A DNA stretch of 64,000 bases from Mesorhizobium helmanticense. Lineage in GTDB: Bacteria > Pseudomonadota > Alphaproteobacteria > Rhizobiales > Rhizobiaceae. Location of the stretch: the NCBI RefSeq assembly GCF_003034915.1, contig NZ_PZJX01000047.1, positions 124,001 to 188,000 on the forward strand, in the 5' to 3' direction. Of the stretch, positions 43,640-52,450 are shown one piece after another; position 1 is the stretch's first letter, and each line of letters starts with the position of its first letter. Both the position numbers and the translations under genes were made by a program. The notes beneath the pieces are model-generated. The model saw only the letters and a list, made by a program, of their open reading frames with translations. It was not told where the DNA came from and did not search any database.

Positions 43640-45231
43640 GCGCGCAAAAATGGATCGGCACCAAATGGCGGCCGCGGCTGGCCACGATCGTCGTCGCCAT
43701 TCTGATCATGGTGATGGCGCTGCCGCTGGTCGGCCTGTTCTTCTTCAGGCTCTACGAGAACCAGCTGATCCGCCAGACCGAGGCCGAGCTGATCGCGCAG
43801 GGCGCGGTGCTCGCCGCCATCTATGCGCAGGATGTGCGCGAGGCCGGCATTCCAGCCGAACGGCTTGGCGCTCCGATACCCGCGGAAGAGAGTGAATATC
43901 CGGGCAGGAGCACCGAGCTCGCCTCCCGCTACCGGCCGATCGAGCCGAGCCTCGATCTTGCCTCCGACACTGTCCTGTCGACCCGACCTGCGGTCGTCGC
44001 CGCCAGTCTCGACCCAGTCTTCGCGGCAATCGGCTCGCGTCTGTCGGGCATCCTTGCCGAGACACAGAAAACCACGCTGGCCGGCTTCCGGCTGCTCGAT
44101 CCCAGGGGCGTCGTCATTGCCGGGCGCGAAGAGGTTGGGCAGTCGCTCGCCGATGTCGCGGAGGTGCGCGAGGCGCTTTCCGGCCGCTACGCCAGTGAGC
44201 TCAGGCTGCGGATCCCCGATCAGCCGGCGCCACCGCTCTATTCGGTCAGCCGGGGCACGAAAGTGCGCGTCTTCGTCGCCATGCCGGTTGCCGTGGACGG
44301 CAAGGTCGCCGGCGTCGTCTATCTGTCGCGGACGCCGAACAACATCGTCAAGCATCTCTATGGCGAACGCGGCAAGGTAACGCTCGCGGCCATCGCCATT
44401 CTCGGCGGCACGCTGCTCATCGCCTTCGTCTTCCTGCGCACCGTCAGCCGGCCGATCTATGCGCTGATGGAGCGGACAGAGCGCATCGCCGCCGGCGACC
44501 GCACGGCGATCCGGCCGCTCGACCATCACGGCACGCGCGAGATGGCCGAGCTTTCGGCGGCTTTCCTCGACATGGCCGAAAAGCTGCATGCGCGCTCCGA
44601 CAGCATCCAGACCTTCGCCACCCATGTCTCGCATGAGCTCAAATCGCCGCTGACGGCGATCCAGGGCGCGGCGGAGCTGCTGCGCGATTCGGGCAGCGCC
44701 ATGGACGAGGCCGAGCGGAAACGGTTTTCGAACAATATCGTCACCGACGCCGGACGGCTCAATCTTCTGGTGCGCCGCCTGCTCGACCTGGCGCGCGCCG
44801 AAAACCTCGCCCCCAGCGGCGAGACCACATCGATTGGCGCCGCGCTGGCGCTGCTGCCCGTGGACAAAAGACTGGCGGTCCATGTCGAGGCGGGCGGCGA
44901 CATCGGCCTGCGCATCTCGGGCGAGAACGCGGCGATCGTGCTTGCCAATCTGATCGACAATTCGGCGCGGCACGGTGCGAGCGCGGTTTCGCTCGCGGCA
45001 AGCAGCGCGGGCGGCAAGGCGACGGTTCTGGTGAGCGACGACGGCGCCGGCATTTCGCCGAGCAACCGGGACCGCATCTTCGAGCCATTCTTCACCACGC
45101 GCCGCGATTCCGGCGGCACCGGCATGGGGCTCGGTATCGTGCTGGCCCTCCTGAAAGCGCATGATGGCACGATCCGGCTGGTTGACTCCAGGCGCGGCAC
45201 GCGCTTCGAGATAACCTTGCCGGTCGTTTGA
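43627..45231 (+). CDS. sensor histidine kinase (HAMP, HisKA, HATPase)
   Basis: A 534-residue membrane kinase. The first membrane helix is near residues 18-42, with a periplasmic sensor of about 210 residues, a second helix near 250-272, then HAMP. The H-box SHELKSPLTAIQGAAELL has His at about 336, and the N, G1 and G2 boxes are in ANLIDNSARHG, DDGAGISP and GTGMGLGI. The start is ATG 43627 (13-bp overlap with the regulator) or GTG 43636 (GTGA overlap). It is the partner of the preceding OmpR-type regulator. The CreBC family is the closest guess; the ligand is unknown. Confidence 0.9.
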   Translation: MRRVSAQKWIGTKWRPRLATIVVAILIMVMALPLVGLFFFRLYENQLIRQTEAELIAQGAVLAAIYAQDVREAGIPAERLGAPIPAEESEYPGRSTELASRYRPIEPSLDLASDTVLSTRPAVVAASLDPVFAAIGSRLSGILAETQKTTLAGFRLLDPRGVVIAGREEVGQSLADVAEVREALSGRYASELRLRIPDQPAPPLYSVSRGTKVRVFVAMPVAVDGKVAGVVYLSRTPNNIVKHLYGERGKVTLAAIAILGGTLLIAFVFLRTVSRPIYALMERTERIAAGDRTAIRPLDHHGTREMAELSAAFLDMAEKLHARSDSIQTFATHVSHELKSPLTAIQGAAELLRDSGSAMDEAERKRFSNNIVTDAGRLNLLVRRLLDLARAENLAPSGETTSIGAALALLPVDKRLAVHVEAGGDIGLRISGENAAIVLANLIDNSARHGASAVSLAASSAGGKATVLVSDDGAGISPSNRDRIFEPFFTTRRDSGGTGMGLGIVLALLKAHDGTIRLVDSRRGTRFEITLPVV

Positions 45232-45235
45232 GTTT

Positions 45236-45305
45236 GAGCATGATCTTGTCCGAAAACCGGTACCCACTTTTTGCTGGCGCTGACCTTCGGTTCGGGATCA
45301 TGCTC
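45236..45305. repeat. rhizobial palindrome, family E
   Basis: GAGCATGATC (45236-45245) and GATCATGCTC (45296-45305) are perfect inverted ends. The core CTTGTCCGAAAACCGGTACC is the highly repeated Hyphomicrobiales intergenic sequence. It sits between the kinase and the oxidoreductase genes and may act as a transcript-end structure. Confidence 0.75.
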
Positions 45306-45326
45306 TAGAATTGGAGAGGCGAAAGA

Positions 45327-46493
45327 GTGCGCTACGACATCGTCATCATCGGTGGGGCCATCGTCGGCTCCTCGGTCGCCTATTATCTGCGCGAGGAGGG
45401 GTTTTCGGGCTCGATTGCGCTGGTCGAGCGCGATCCGCAATTCGCCCACGCGGCGACGACGCTGTCCTGCGCTTCCATCCGCCAGCAATTCTCGATCCCC
45501 GAAAACATCCGCCTGTCGCAGTTCACGCTGAAACTGTTCCGGCGGCTGACGGAGGTTTTCGGCGCCGATGCCGATATCGGCTTTCGCGAAGGCGGCTATC
45601 TCATCCTGGCCGGCGAGAACGGCCTGCCGATCCTTAGAGCGAACCACGAGGCGCAGATGGCCGAGGGCGCCGACATCCTGCTGGAAGATGCCGATCAGCT
45701 CACACTCCGCTTCCCGTGGCTGTCGGTAGAAGGCATCACCGCCGGCGCCTATGGCCGCAGCGGCGAGGGCTGGTTCGACGCGCATGCGATGCTGATGCTG
45801 TTCCGCAAGGCGCTGCGCGAGAAAAAGATCGATTTCATCACCGCCGATGTCACCGGCATCGAGCGGCAGGGTGATCGGGTCACCGGCGTCAGCCTCGACA
45901 ATGGCGAGAGGCTAGAAGCCGGCATCGTCGTCAACGCCGCCGGGCCGAATGCCGGCAAGGTCGCCGGCATGGCCGGGCTTTCGCTGCCGGTCGAGCCGCG
46001 CAAACGCAACGTCTTCGTCTTCGAGGCGCGCGAGAAATATGCCGACATGCCGCTGCTGGTCGATCCCAGCGGTATCTATGTCCGGCCGGAAGGCTCGGTC
46101 TACATCACCGGCGGCGCCGAGCCGGAAGAGGGCGACGGCCCGGCTGACCCGAAGGATTTCGAGCCGGACTGGCCGCTGTTCGAAGAGGTGATCTGGCCGG
46201 TGCTGGCGACCCGCATTCCGGCCTTCGAGGCGATCAAGCCGACGCGCGCCTGGGCCGGGCACTACGACTACAACACGCTCGACCAGAACGCGGTGATCGG
46301 CCCGCATCCTGAGGTGACGAATTTCCTGTTCGCCAACGGGTTTTCCGGCCATGGCCTGCAGCAGGCGCCGGCGGTCGGCAAGGCGCTGGCCGAGCTGATC
46401 GTGCATGGCGGTTACAGGACGGTGGATTGCTCGGCGTTCGGGTATGAGCGCGTTGCCGAGGGAAGGGCGTTCCGGGAGTTGAATGTGATTTGA
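45327..46493 (+). CDS. DAO-type FAD-dependent oxidoreductase
   Basis: A 388-residue D-amino-acid-oxidase-fold enzyme. The dinucleotide motif is IIGGAIVGSSVAYYL at residues 7-21, with NAAGPNAGKVAGM near 205-217 and the C-terminal FAD segment FANGFSGHGLQQAPAVGKAL. The start is GTG 45327 with GGAGAGG at 45313-45319. Related proteins oxidise sarcosine, glycine-betaine breakdown products or other N-methyl amines. There is no partner subunit gene nearby, so it is probably a single-subunit enzyme. Confidence 0.88.
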   Translation: MRYDIVIIGGAIVGSSVAYYLREEGFSGSIALVERDPQFAHAATTLSCASIRQQFSIPENIRLSQFTLKLFRRLTEVFGADADIGFREGGYLILAGENGLPILRANHEAQMAEGADILLEDADQLTLRFPWLSVEGITAGAYGRSGEGWFDAHAMLMLFRKALREKKIDFITADVTGIERQGDRVTGVSLDNGERLEAGIVVNAAGPNAGKVAGMAGLSLPVEPRKRNVFVFEAREKYADMPLLVDPSGIYVRPEGSVYITGGAEPEEGDGPADPKDFEPDWPLFEEVIWPVLATRIPAFEAIKPTRAWAGHYDYNTLDQNAVIGPHPEVTNFLFANGFSGHGLQQAPAVGKALAELIVHGGYRTVDCSAFGYERVAEGRAFRELNVI

Positions 46494-46515
46494 TGGCTGG
46501 CGCGGCGCCTTGTTC

Positions 46516-46726
46516 CTTCGTCATTCCAGGGCGGAGCAGGAGCGAAGCGACGTCGCGGAGACCCTGGAATCCATGCCGTTACTACTGCCCAAGGGCGTTA
46601 GCGGTGCAGAATGAAGGCTGCGCCGACCCGCGATAAAAGTTCTGCACCCCGCGACGCTTCGACATCACGGCATGGATCCTGGGGTCTTCGCTCCGCTTCG
46701 CGTTCGCTTCGCCCCAGGATGACGAA
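46516..46726. repeat. palindromic intergenic element, family A copy 2
   Basis: TTCGTCATTCC at the left, GGATGACGAA at the right, and inner GGAATCCATGCCGT with CACGGCATGGATCC form the inverted repeat. The centre (CCCAAGGGCG..AGCGG..CAGAAT) resembles that of copy 3. The sequence lies between convergent genes. Confidence 0.8.
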
Positions 46727-46785
46727 TATGGATTAAGCCGCCAGCCAGCCCGCATCCAGATAAGCCTGCAGCCAGTCCAGCTCCG

Positions 46786-47208
46786 TCAGCCCTTGCGGCC
46801 GAACCAGAAGGCGTCCGCCATGCGCTTCATGCCGATGCCTTCATAGAAGCCGACGGCGTCGGGCATGGAGATCAGGCTGATGGCGACCGATGGCCCGAGC
46901 TGCCGGCGTGTCTCGTCCATCAGGCCCTTGCCGACGCCGAGCCCCTGCGCCGCCTGAGAAACGGCAAGGTCCGAAATATAACAGACCCAGGAAAAATCGG
47001 TGAGGCCGCGGGCGACACCGATCAAGGGCTTGCCTTCGATGTCGAGGCGCGCCGTCAGCACCAGGTTGGCGCCGGCAAGCATCGCCTTCAAGCGGGCTTC
47101 ATCATCGACCGGGCGCGTCTCGCCGAGGCCGGACTCCACCAGTACGCGGCGGAACTCGGCCGCGTCGAGGGCCGGCTCGCTGGCATAGAGGACGTGCTGT
47201 TCGCTCAT
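46786..47208 (-). CDS. GNAT family N-acetyltransferase
   Basis: A 140-residue Gcn5-type acetyltransferase. The acetyl-CoA loop region is LAVSQAAQGLGVGKGLMDE near residues 84-102 (variant of Q/RxxGxG/A), and the C-terminal part has the strand-helix PDAVGFYEGIGMKRMADAF. The start at 47208 (MSEQHVLYASE) is fitting; a longer in-frame frame crosses leuD and is not coding. It is divergent from leuD. Just after the stop, another frame continues as protein-like sequence to 46733, so a late frameshift is possible. The substrate is unknown. Confidence 0.87.
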   Translation of the reverse strand: MSEQHVLYASEPALDAAEFRRVLVESGLGETRPVDDEARLKAMLAGANLVLTARLDIEGKPLIGVARGLTDFSWVCYISDLAVSQAAQGLGVGKGLMDETRRQLGPSVAISLISMPDAVGFYEGIGMKRMADAFWFGRKG

Positions 47209-47364
47209 GGCAGCCAGATTGCAACAAGGAGCAGCGATTTCGAAGCCATTTTTTTGCTCGCCCTTTGCTCCGCGGCTGTGCACAAACAGTTGCCTTTTAT
47301 TTGCCCGCGGCTTTGTGTAAACCGGCGGCAGCAAATCCCCCGCAACGAAACTCGGGCAAAAACC

Positions 47365-47970
47365 ATGGAAAAATTCACCAAGCTCACCGGCGTCGCGGCA
47401 CCCATGCCGATCGTCAATGTCGACACCGACATGATCATCCCCAAGGATTATCTGAAGACGATCAAGCGCACCGGGCTCGGCACCGGCCTGTTTGCCGAGA
47501 TGCGCTACAAGGATGACGGTTCGGAAAACCCGGACTTCGTGCTCAACAAGCCGGCCTATCGCAAGGCGCAGATCCTGGTCGCCGGCGACAATTTCGGCTG
47601 CGGCTCGAGCCGCGAGCATGCGCCGTGGGCGCTGCTCGATTTCGGCATTCGCTGCGTCATCTCGACCTCGTTCGCCGACATCTTCTACAACAACTGCTTC
47701 AAGAACGGCATCCTGCCGATCACCGTCAGCCCGGAGGATCTGGAGAAGCTGATGGACGATGCCTCGCGCGGTTCCAACGCGACGCTGTCGATCGATCTCG
47801 AAGCCAAGGAGATCCGTGGGCCGGATGGCGGCGTGGTCAAGTTCGACCTCGACGATTTCAAGCGGCACTGCCTGTTGAACGGTCTCGACGACATCGGCCT
47901 GACCATGGAGAAGGCCGGCGCCATCGCCTCGTTCGAAAAGAAGAACGCCGAGCTGCGCCCCTGGGCCTGA
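47365..47970 (+). CDS. leuD: 3-isopropylmalate dehydratase small subunit
   Basis: A 201-residue LeuD, the swivel subunit of isopropylmalate isomerase (with LeuC, not in this window), in leucine biosynthesis. Family segments are NVDTDMIIPKDYLK near residues 18-31, GDNFGCGSSREHAPWAL near 75-92 and ISTSFADIFYNNCFKNGILP. The ATG at 47365 gives the canonical N terminus MEKFTKLTG. In-frame sequence back to 47194 is upstream leader. Confidence 0.95.
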   Translation: MEKFTKLTGVAAPMPIVNVDTDMIIPKDYLKTIKRTGLGTGLFAEMRYKDDGSENPDFVLNKPAYRKAQILVAGDNFGCGSSREHAPWALLDFGIRCVISTSFADIFYNNCFKNGILPITVSPEDLEKLMDDASRGSNATLSIDLEAKEIRGPDGGVVKFDLDDFKRHCLLNGLDDIGLTMEKAGAIASFEKKNAELRPWA

Positions 47971-48032
47971 GCGATGCGATGAAACCCGGTCGCGGCAGGC
48001 CGGGTTCGTGACGGCTGAACGGAGGGACAGTC

Positions 48033-48956
48033 ATGACACGTTCGCTTGTTGCCGGCGCCTGCGCGCTGGCGTGGATTCTCATGCCGGTGGCTGGCGTGCA
48101 TGCGCAGAGCGACATGGTGCTCGTGCCGGCTGACGATGCGTCCGACGGCGCCGCCGACCAGGGCGCGTCGAGCAATGCGGCCCTGGCCGACAATGACAGC
48201 CAGGGGCCGATCCCGTTCGAGGGTGGGCAGCTGACCATCACCCAGCAGGAAGAGTATGGCGAGAAGGTGCTGGCCTATGACGGCAAGCAGCTGGCGAGCA
48301 ATTACGATGTGTTCTTCGACAAGGTCGTCAAGGTCGGCGGCGTCAATGTGGCTCTGGTCGATGTCGGCGACGGCGGCAACCAGTGTGGGCCGGCCAAGGT
48401 CATCGTGTGGAAACCGGAAGGCGGCACGATCCAGACCACCACCGTCGAGCAGGACGAATGCGGCGCGCCGCCGGCAGCGGTGTCCGACAATGCCATCTAT
48501 TTCGTGCCTTACCTGCTGCCGGGCGATTCAAAGCCGGCGCTGCAATGGTCGCCGACCGGCGGCTTGTCGACCTCTGGCAACCTGATCTACACGCCGGAGC
48601 CCGGCACCGACTGGAAGGACGTCGACCCGGCGAAATACGACAACATCATCGATGCCTTCCACAATGAGGCCGTCTACAAGGCGGCCGAAAAACTGCTCGG
48701 CGATACCATGCCCGACATGGCGACCCGCCTGCTGGTCGGCGGCGGTACGCAGAAGGCAGTATCTGGCGCCTTCTACGCCAGTGGCTGCGTGCCGCATGAT
48801 TGCGGTGGCAATGACGGCTTCATGGCGGTCGACCCGGCCCAGCACAAACTCTATTTCGCCCGCCGTGGCGATAATGGCGAGCCGGATGCCTGGCCGGCGG
48901 TCAAGACCTGGCCGGCCGACATAAAGGAGGCGCTGGACAAGGCGCTGGGGAATTAG
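48033..48956 (+). CDS. secreted hypothetical protein
   Basis: A 307-residue exported protein with a Sec signal peptide (about 25 residues, ending VHAQ). A short Asp/Ala-rich linker follows, then a body without a motif I recognise (FFDKVVKVGGVNVALVDVGD; Cys pairs near residues 110-140 and at ASGCVPHDCGGNDGF). The four Cys may form disulfides. It follows leuD by about 60 bp on the same strand. The function is unknown; conserved hypotheticals of this look occur in rhizobia. Confidence 0.78.
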   Translation: MTRSLVAGACALAWILMPVAGVHAQSDMVLVPADDASDGAADQGASSNAALADNDSQGPIPFEGGQLTITQQEEYGEKVLAYDGKQLASNYDVFFDKVVKVGGVNVALVDVGDGGNQCGPAKVIVWKPEGGTIQTTTVEQDECGAPPAAVSDNAIYFVPYLLPGDSKPALQWSPTGGLSTSGNLIYTPEPGTDWKDVDPAKYDNIIDAFHNEAVYKAAEKLLGDTMPDMATRLLVGGGTQKAVSGAFYASGCVPHDCGGNDGFMAVDPAQHKLYFARRGDNGEPDAWPAVKTWPADIKEALDKALGN

Positions 48957-48980
48957 CTTTGGCGACGGAGCAATCGCACA

Positions 48981-49145
48981 CCTTCGTCGCCCTCGGACTT
49001 GACCCAAGAATCCATGCCGTTACCTCGGCCAAAGGGCGCGGCGGGCCAGAATTCTGCACCGTGGCAACGCACCGATGTCATGGCATGGATCCTATGGTCT
49101 GCGCCGCGTCGCTTCGCTCCTTGCTTCGCCATAGAATGACGAAGA
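48981..49145. repeat. palindromic intergenic element, family A copy 3
   Basis: CCTTCGTCGCCCTCGGACTT at the left and GCCATAGAATGACGAAG at the right are its ends, with CCATGCCGTTAC and CATGGCATGGATCC inside. It is more degenerate than copies 1 and 2, and is about 165 bp long. Confidence 0.72.
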
Positions 49146-49268
49146 CGCGAAAGGTTCGGCCAATCTCCAAAGTCGGCGCTCTCAGTCCTTAACAACAATC
49201 GGTTGCCTCTGGCCCATGGCCGGGCGGGCCCTATACCTTCAGGATGCCCACAACCACCGCGAGGCACC

Positions 49269-49652
49269 ATGCGCAAACTCATCTCCACCGGTTCGCCCTT
49301 CGAAGAAACCGCCGGCTATTCGCGCGCGGTGGTGCAGGGCGACTGGTGCTTCGTCTCCGGAACGACCGGCTACGACTATGCGACGATGACGATGCCGGAG
49401 ACGGTCGAGGCGCAGACGCGCAATTGCTTGGCGACGATCGCCAAGGCACTCGGAGATGGCGGCTTCGAGATGGCCGATGTGGTGCGGGCGCATTACTACA
49501 TCACCGACCAGGCTTTCGTGGATGTCGTCTTCCCGATCCTCGGCGAGGCGTTTGGCGAGATCAGACCGGCGGCGACGATGATCGTCTGCCAGCTCAACAA
49601 GCCCGAGATGAAGATCGAGATCGAAGTCACGGCGCTGCGGCGCATGGCCTGA
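49269..49652 (+). CDS. RidA family protein
   Basis: A 127-residue second RidA-like protein, of a different subgroup from the one at 6923. The SGTTGYDYATMTMPETVEAQ segment is near residues 32-50, followed by FGEIRPAATMIVCQL. The Arg (RPAAT) at the substrate position is retained. The start MRKLISTGSPFEET is at ATG 49269, with GAGG upstream. It is followed after 8 bp by a VOC protein gene, and the two are probably co-transcribed with leuB. Confidence 0.88.
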   Translation: MRKLISTGSPFEETAGYSRAVVQGDWCFVSGTTGYDYATMTMPETVEAQTRNCLATIAKALGDGGFEMADVVRAHYYITDQAFVDVVFPILGEAFGEIRPAATMIVCQLNKPEMKIEIEVTALRRMA

Positions 49653-49660
49653 GCACGGTC

Positions 49661-50011
49661 ATGGAAGTAAAGCGCATCGTAGCCAACATCGAAACGCAGG
49701 ACATCTCAGCGGCGAAGCGCTTCTACCAGGACGTGCTCGGCCTCGATCTCAAGATGGATCTGGGCTGGATCGCCACCTATGGCTCGCAGGAGAAAATGAC
49801 GGTGCAGGTCAGCTTCATGGCCCAGGGCGGCTCCGGCACGCCGGTGCCGGACCTGTCGATCGAGGTCGACGATGTCGATGCGGCGTTCGAGGCAATGAAG
49901 ACCGCCGGCTTTGCCATCGAATACGGACCGGCCGACGAGCCCTGGGGCGTGCGGCGCTTCTATGTGCGCGATCCGTTCGGCCGGCTGGTCAACATTCTCT
50001 CGCATCGGTGA
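49661..50011 (+). CDS. VOC (glyoxalase/bleomycin-resistance fold) protein
   Basis: A 116-residue vicinal-oxygen-chelate protein. KRIVANIETQDISAAKRFYQ at residues 4-23 and the ending VRRFYVRDPFGRLVNILSH are typical of the fold's two beta-alpha-beta-beta-beta modules. There are no obvious metal His positions at the N terminus. The start at ATG 49661 is 8 bp after ridA. The substrate is unknown. Confidence 0.88.
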   Translation: MEVKRIVANIETQDISAAKRFYQDVLGLDLKMDLGWIATYGSQEKMTVQVSFMAQGGSGTPVPDLSIEVDDVDAAFEAMKTAGFAIEYGPADEPWGVRRFYVRDPFGRLVNILSHR

Positions 50012-50099
50012 CCACGCTTCCCATGCGCAGGCTTGCGCACCGGGCGCTTGGCGTTTAGCAAGGCCGCGGTTTCTCCAAACAGTATTGGGACGGTTCTCC

Positions 50100-51203
50100 A
50101 TGGCTTCGAAAAATCTTCTCCTGCTTGCCGGCGACGGCATCGGCCCCGAGGCGATGGCCGAAGTGAAGAAGCTGATATCAGCCATGAACGACAGGCTTGG
50201 CAGCGGCTTTACCACCGACGAGGGCCTGGTCGGCGGCTGCGCCTACGACGCGCATGGCGCGGCGATCTCCGATGCTGACATGGCAAAGGCGATGGCGGCC
50301 GACGCCGTGCTGTTCGGCGCCGTCGGCGGGCCAAAATGGGATACGGTGCCTTACGAGGTGCGCCCGGAAGCCGGGCTGCTGCGGCTGCGCAAGGACATGG
50401 AGCTGTTCGCCAATCTCAGGCCGGCGATCTGCTATCCGGCGCTGGCGGCGTCCTCCTCGCTCAAGCAGGAGGTGGTCGAGGGGCTCGACATACTGATCGT
50501 GCGCGAACTGACCGGCGGCGTCTATTTCGGCGAGCCGAAGCAGATCATCGACCTCGGCAACGGCCAGAAGCGCGGCATCGACACCCAGGTCTACGACACG
50601 TTCGAGATCGAGCGCATTTCCGGCGTCGCCTTCGAGCTGGCGCGGACCCGCAAGAACCACGTCACCTCGATGGAAAAGCGCAACGTCATGAAATCGGGCG
50701 TGTTGTGGAACGAGGTCGTCACCCAGACCCACAAGGCGCGCTATTCCGACGTCAAGCTCGACCACATGCTGGCCGATGCCGGCGGCATGCAGCTGGTGCG
50801 CTGGCCGAAGCAGTTCGACGTCATCGTCACCGACAATCTGTTCGGCGACATGCTCTCCGACATCGCCGCCATGCTGACCGGCTCGATCGGCATGCTGCCT
50901 TCAGCCTCGCTCGGCGCGCCTGACGTGAAGACCAAGAAGCGCAAGGCGCTTTACGAGCCGGTACACGGCTCGGCGCCAGATATCGCCGGCAAGGGCATCG
51001 CCAACCCGATCGCCATGATCGCCTCCTTCGCCATGTGCCTGCGCTATTCCTTCGGCATGGTGGCGGAAGCCGACAAGCTCGAAGGCGCGATTGCCGCCGT
51101 GCTGGACGACGGGCTGCGGACCAAGGACATCATGTCCGAAGGCATGACCGAGGTCGGCACGGTCGAGATGGGCGACGCGATCATCGCCAAGTTCCTGGGC
51201 TGA
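50100..51203 (+). CDS. leuB: 3-isopropylmalate dehydrogenase
   Basis: A 367-residue LeuB, the NAD-dependent oxidative decarboxylase of leucine biosynthesis. LLLLAGDGIGPEAM is near residues 5-18, ELTGGVYFGEPK near 140-150, TDNLFGDMLSDIAAML near 245 and the NAD loop HGSAPDIAGKGIANPIAM near 285-302. The ATG at 50100 is canonical. leuD lies 2.1 kb upstream, with a secreted protein, ridA and VOC genes between. Confidence 0.96.
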   Translation: MASKNLLLLAGDGIGPEAMAEVKKLISAMNDRLGSGFTTDEGLVGGCAYDAHGAAISDADMAKAMAADAVLFGAVGGPKWDTVPYEVRPEAGLLRLRKDMELFANLRPAICYPALAASSSLKQEVVEGLDILIVRELTGGVYFGEPKQIIDLGNGQKRGIDTQVYDTFEIERISGVAFELARTRKNHVTSMEKRNVMKSGVLWNEVVTQTHKARYSDVKLDHMLADAGGMQLVRWPKQFDVIVTDNLFGDMLSDIAAMLTGSIGMLPSASLGAPDVKTKKRKALYEPVHGSAPDIAGKGIANPIAMIASFAMCLRYSFGMVAEADKLEGAIAAVLDDGLRTKDIMSEGMTEVGTVEMGDAIIAKFLG

Positions 51204-51210
51204 CAGACAT

Positions 51211-51561
51211 ATGGGCGAGGTACGACGCGCCATCGAAAAAGACACTCTTGGCGAGCACAAACGCCAGGTGGACTTTCGCAGCGACCAGCACCTTGCATCG
51301 TTGCTGCAGCTGGTTTGCGAACGACATTCAACCGAGAGAGGCCATCTATATCTGATCGCCAGCATTCCTGAGCAGAGCGAGATGCTTCTCTCGATCTGGC
51401 TTTGGCCGGATGAGGTGGTTGACTGCGAAATTGCCTATGACGGATCGAGATTTGAAATTGTCACGACACGCGCAATTGAGGTCTACAAGAAAGCCCTTCG
51501 TGGTCGTGCTCTGAAAGACTTCGAGCTCGTCGAGCGGGTCGCCTTTAGCGAGCAGCCGTAG
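51211..51561 (+). CDS. hypothetical protein
   Basis: A 116-residue soluble protein without a family I recognise. It is rich in Arg/Glu, with segments HLASLLQLVCERHSTERGH and MLLSIWLWPDEVVDCEIAYD. GC content is lower than in leuB. It starts 8 bp after the leuB stop with only weak ribosome-site sequence, so translation may depend on leuB. It may be an acquired small gene. Confidence 0.55.
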   Translation: MGEVRRAIEKDTLGEHKRQVDFRSDQHLASLLQLVCERHSTERGHLYLIASIPEQSEMLLSIWLWPDEVVDCEIAYDGSRFEIVTTRAIEVYKKALRGRALKDFELVERVAFSEQP

Positions 51562-51581
51562 CAGACTAACTCAGGTCAGGA

Positions 51582-52283
51582 CTAAGTGGTCTTCACCCCC
51601 GCCGGCACTGGCCCCCACTGGTTTTCGCGTGCTTGGGTTGGGATCAGCGCGAAGACCAGAATGATCAGGCTGCCGAAGGTCGGGATCAGGACAAGCAGGA
51701 CGAGCCAGCCGGTCAGGCCGATATCGTGCAGGCGACGCACGTTGAGACCAAGCCATGGCAGGATTGTCGCCAGCAGGAAGAGGCCGCAAAGGCCGACTGT
51801 CACTACCGGCAATTCGTCGAGATTGGCCATGGCGTCGTCGATGAAGACGCCGATGCCGCCAATCACCAGCAGCGCGATCGTCCAGAACAGGCAATAACCC
51901 CAATATTCCTTGCGGCGGGCGCGGCCGGCGAAGTTGAAGTAATTCTCGGTCAGACCCCGCCAGAAGTAATCCCATAATCCGGTGGCCGCAGCCGGCTCGT
52001 TCTCGGCGGACCGGCCGAAATGTTGCGGCTTGGGTGTTTCGGGCGCATGGCCGGGCTGAGACGGTGCGGGCGCAGCAGGAGCACCGGCCGCAGCCGTCTG
52101 GGCGGGAATTGAAAAGACGTCGCGCGCTTTTCCGCCACCAGGCTGGAACTCGACCAGCGCGCCCTTGGCCATCGACGTCTCGCGGCGCAGGTTCTCGCGC
52201 GCAAAGCCGTAGCGATTGCCGTCGGCTCCGGTGATGAAACCGAAGCCCTGGGTCTCGTCATAGTGAAGAACTTCGCCGCGCAT
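51582..52283 (-). CDS. cold-shock domain / DUF805 membrane fusion protein
   Basis: A 233-residue protein. A cold-shock OB fold (1-60) includes GEVLHYDETQGFGFITG, which carries RNP1-like GFGFI. A Pro/Ala linker (about 65-105) precedes a DUF805 membrane domain (about 115-225) of four segments with NYFNFAGRARRKEYWG and LNVRRLHDIGLTGW. The start at 52283 begins exactly at the cold-shock domain; an in-frame 52340 start is not supported. It would place a nucleic-acid-binding domain at the membrane. The function is unknown. Confidence 0.85.
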   Translation of the reverse strand: MRGEVLHYDETQGFGFITGADGNRYGFARENLRRETSMAKGALVEFQPGGGKARDVFSIPAQTAAAGAPAAPAPSQPGHAPETPKPQHFGRSAENEPAAATGLWDYFWRGLTENYFNFAGRARRKEYWGYCLFWTIALLVIGGIGVFIDDAMANLDELPVVTVGLCGLFLLATILPWLGLNVRRLHDIGLTGWLVLLVLIPTFGSLIILVFALIPTQARENQWGPVPAGVKTT

Positions 52284-52450
52284 GCCTGCCCACCCCCATT
52301 CGCGTCTCGCCAGACTGTCTAGAGTTGCGGCGGATCGCAAGAGGTGAGCGTGAAATGCTGTGTGTCAGTTACAAGCAGGCCGTCCCCAACTTCGCCCTGT
52401 CCCTTCGGCAGCAAAGCTGAGAGGAACCCGTCAGATCGCTGCGCCCATGA

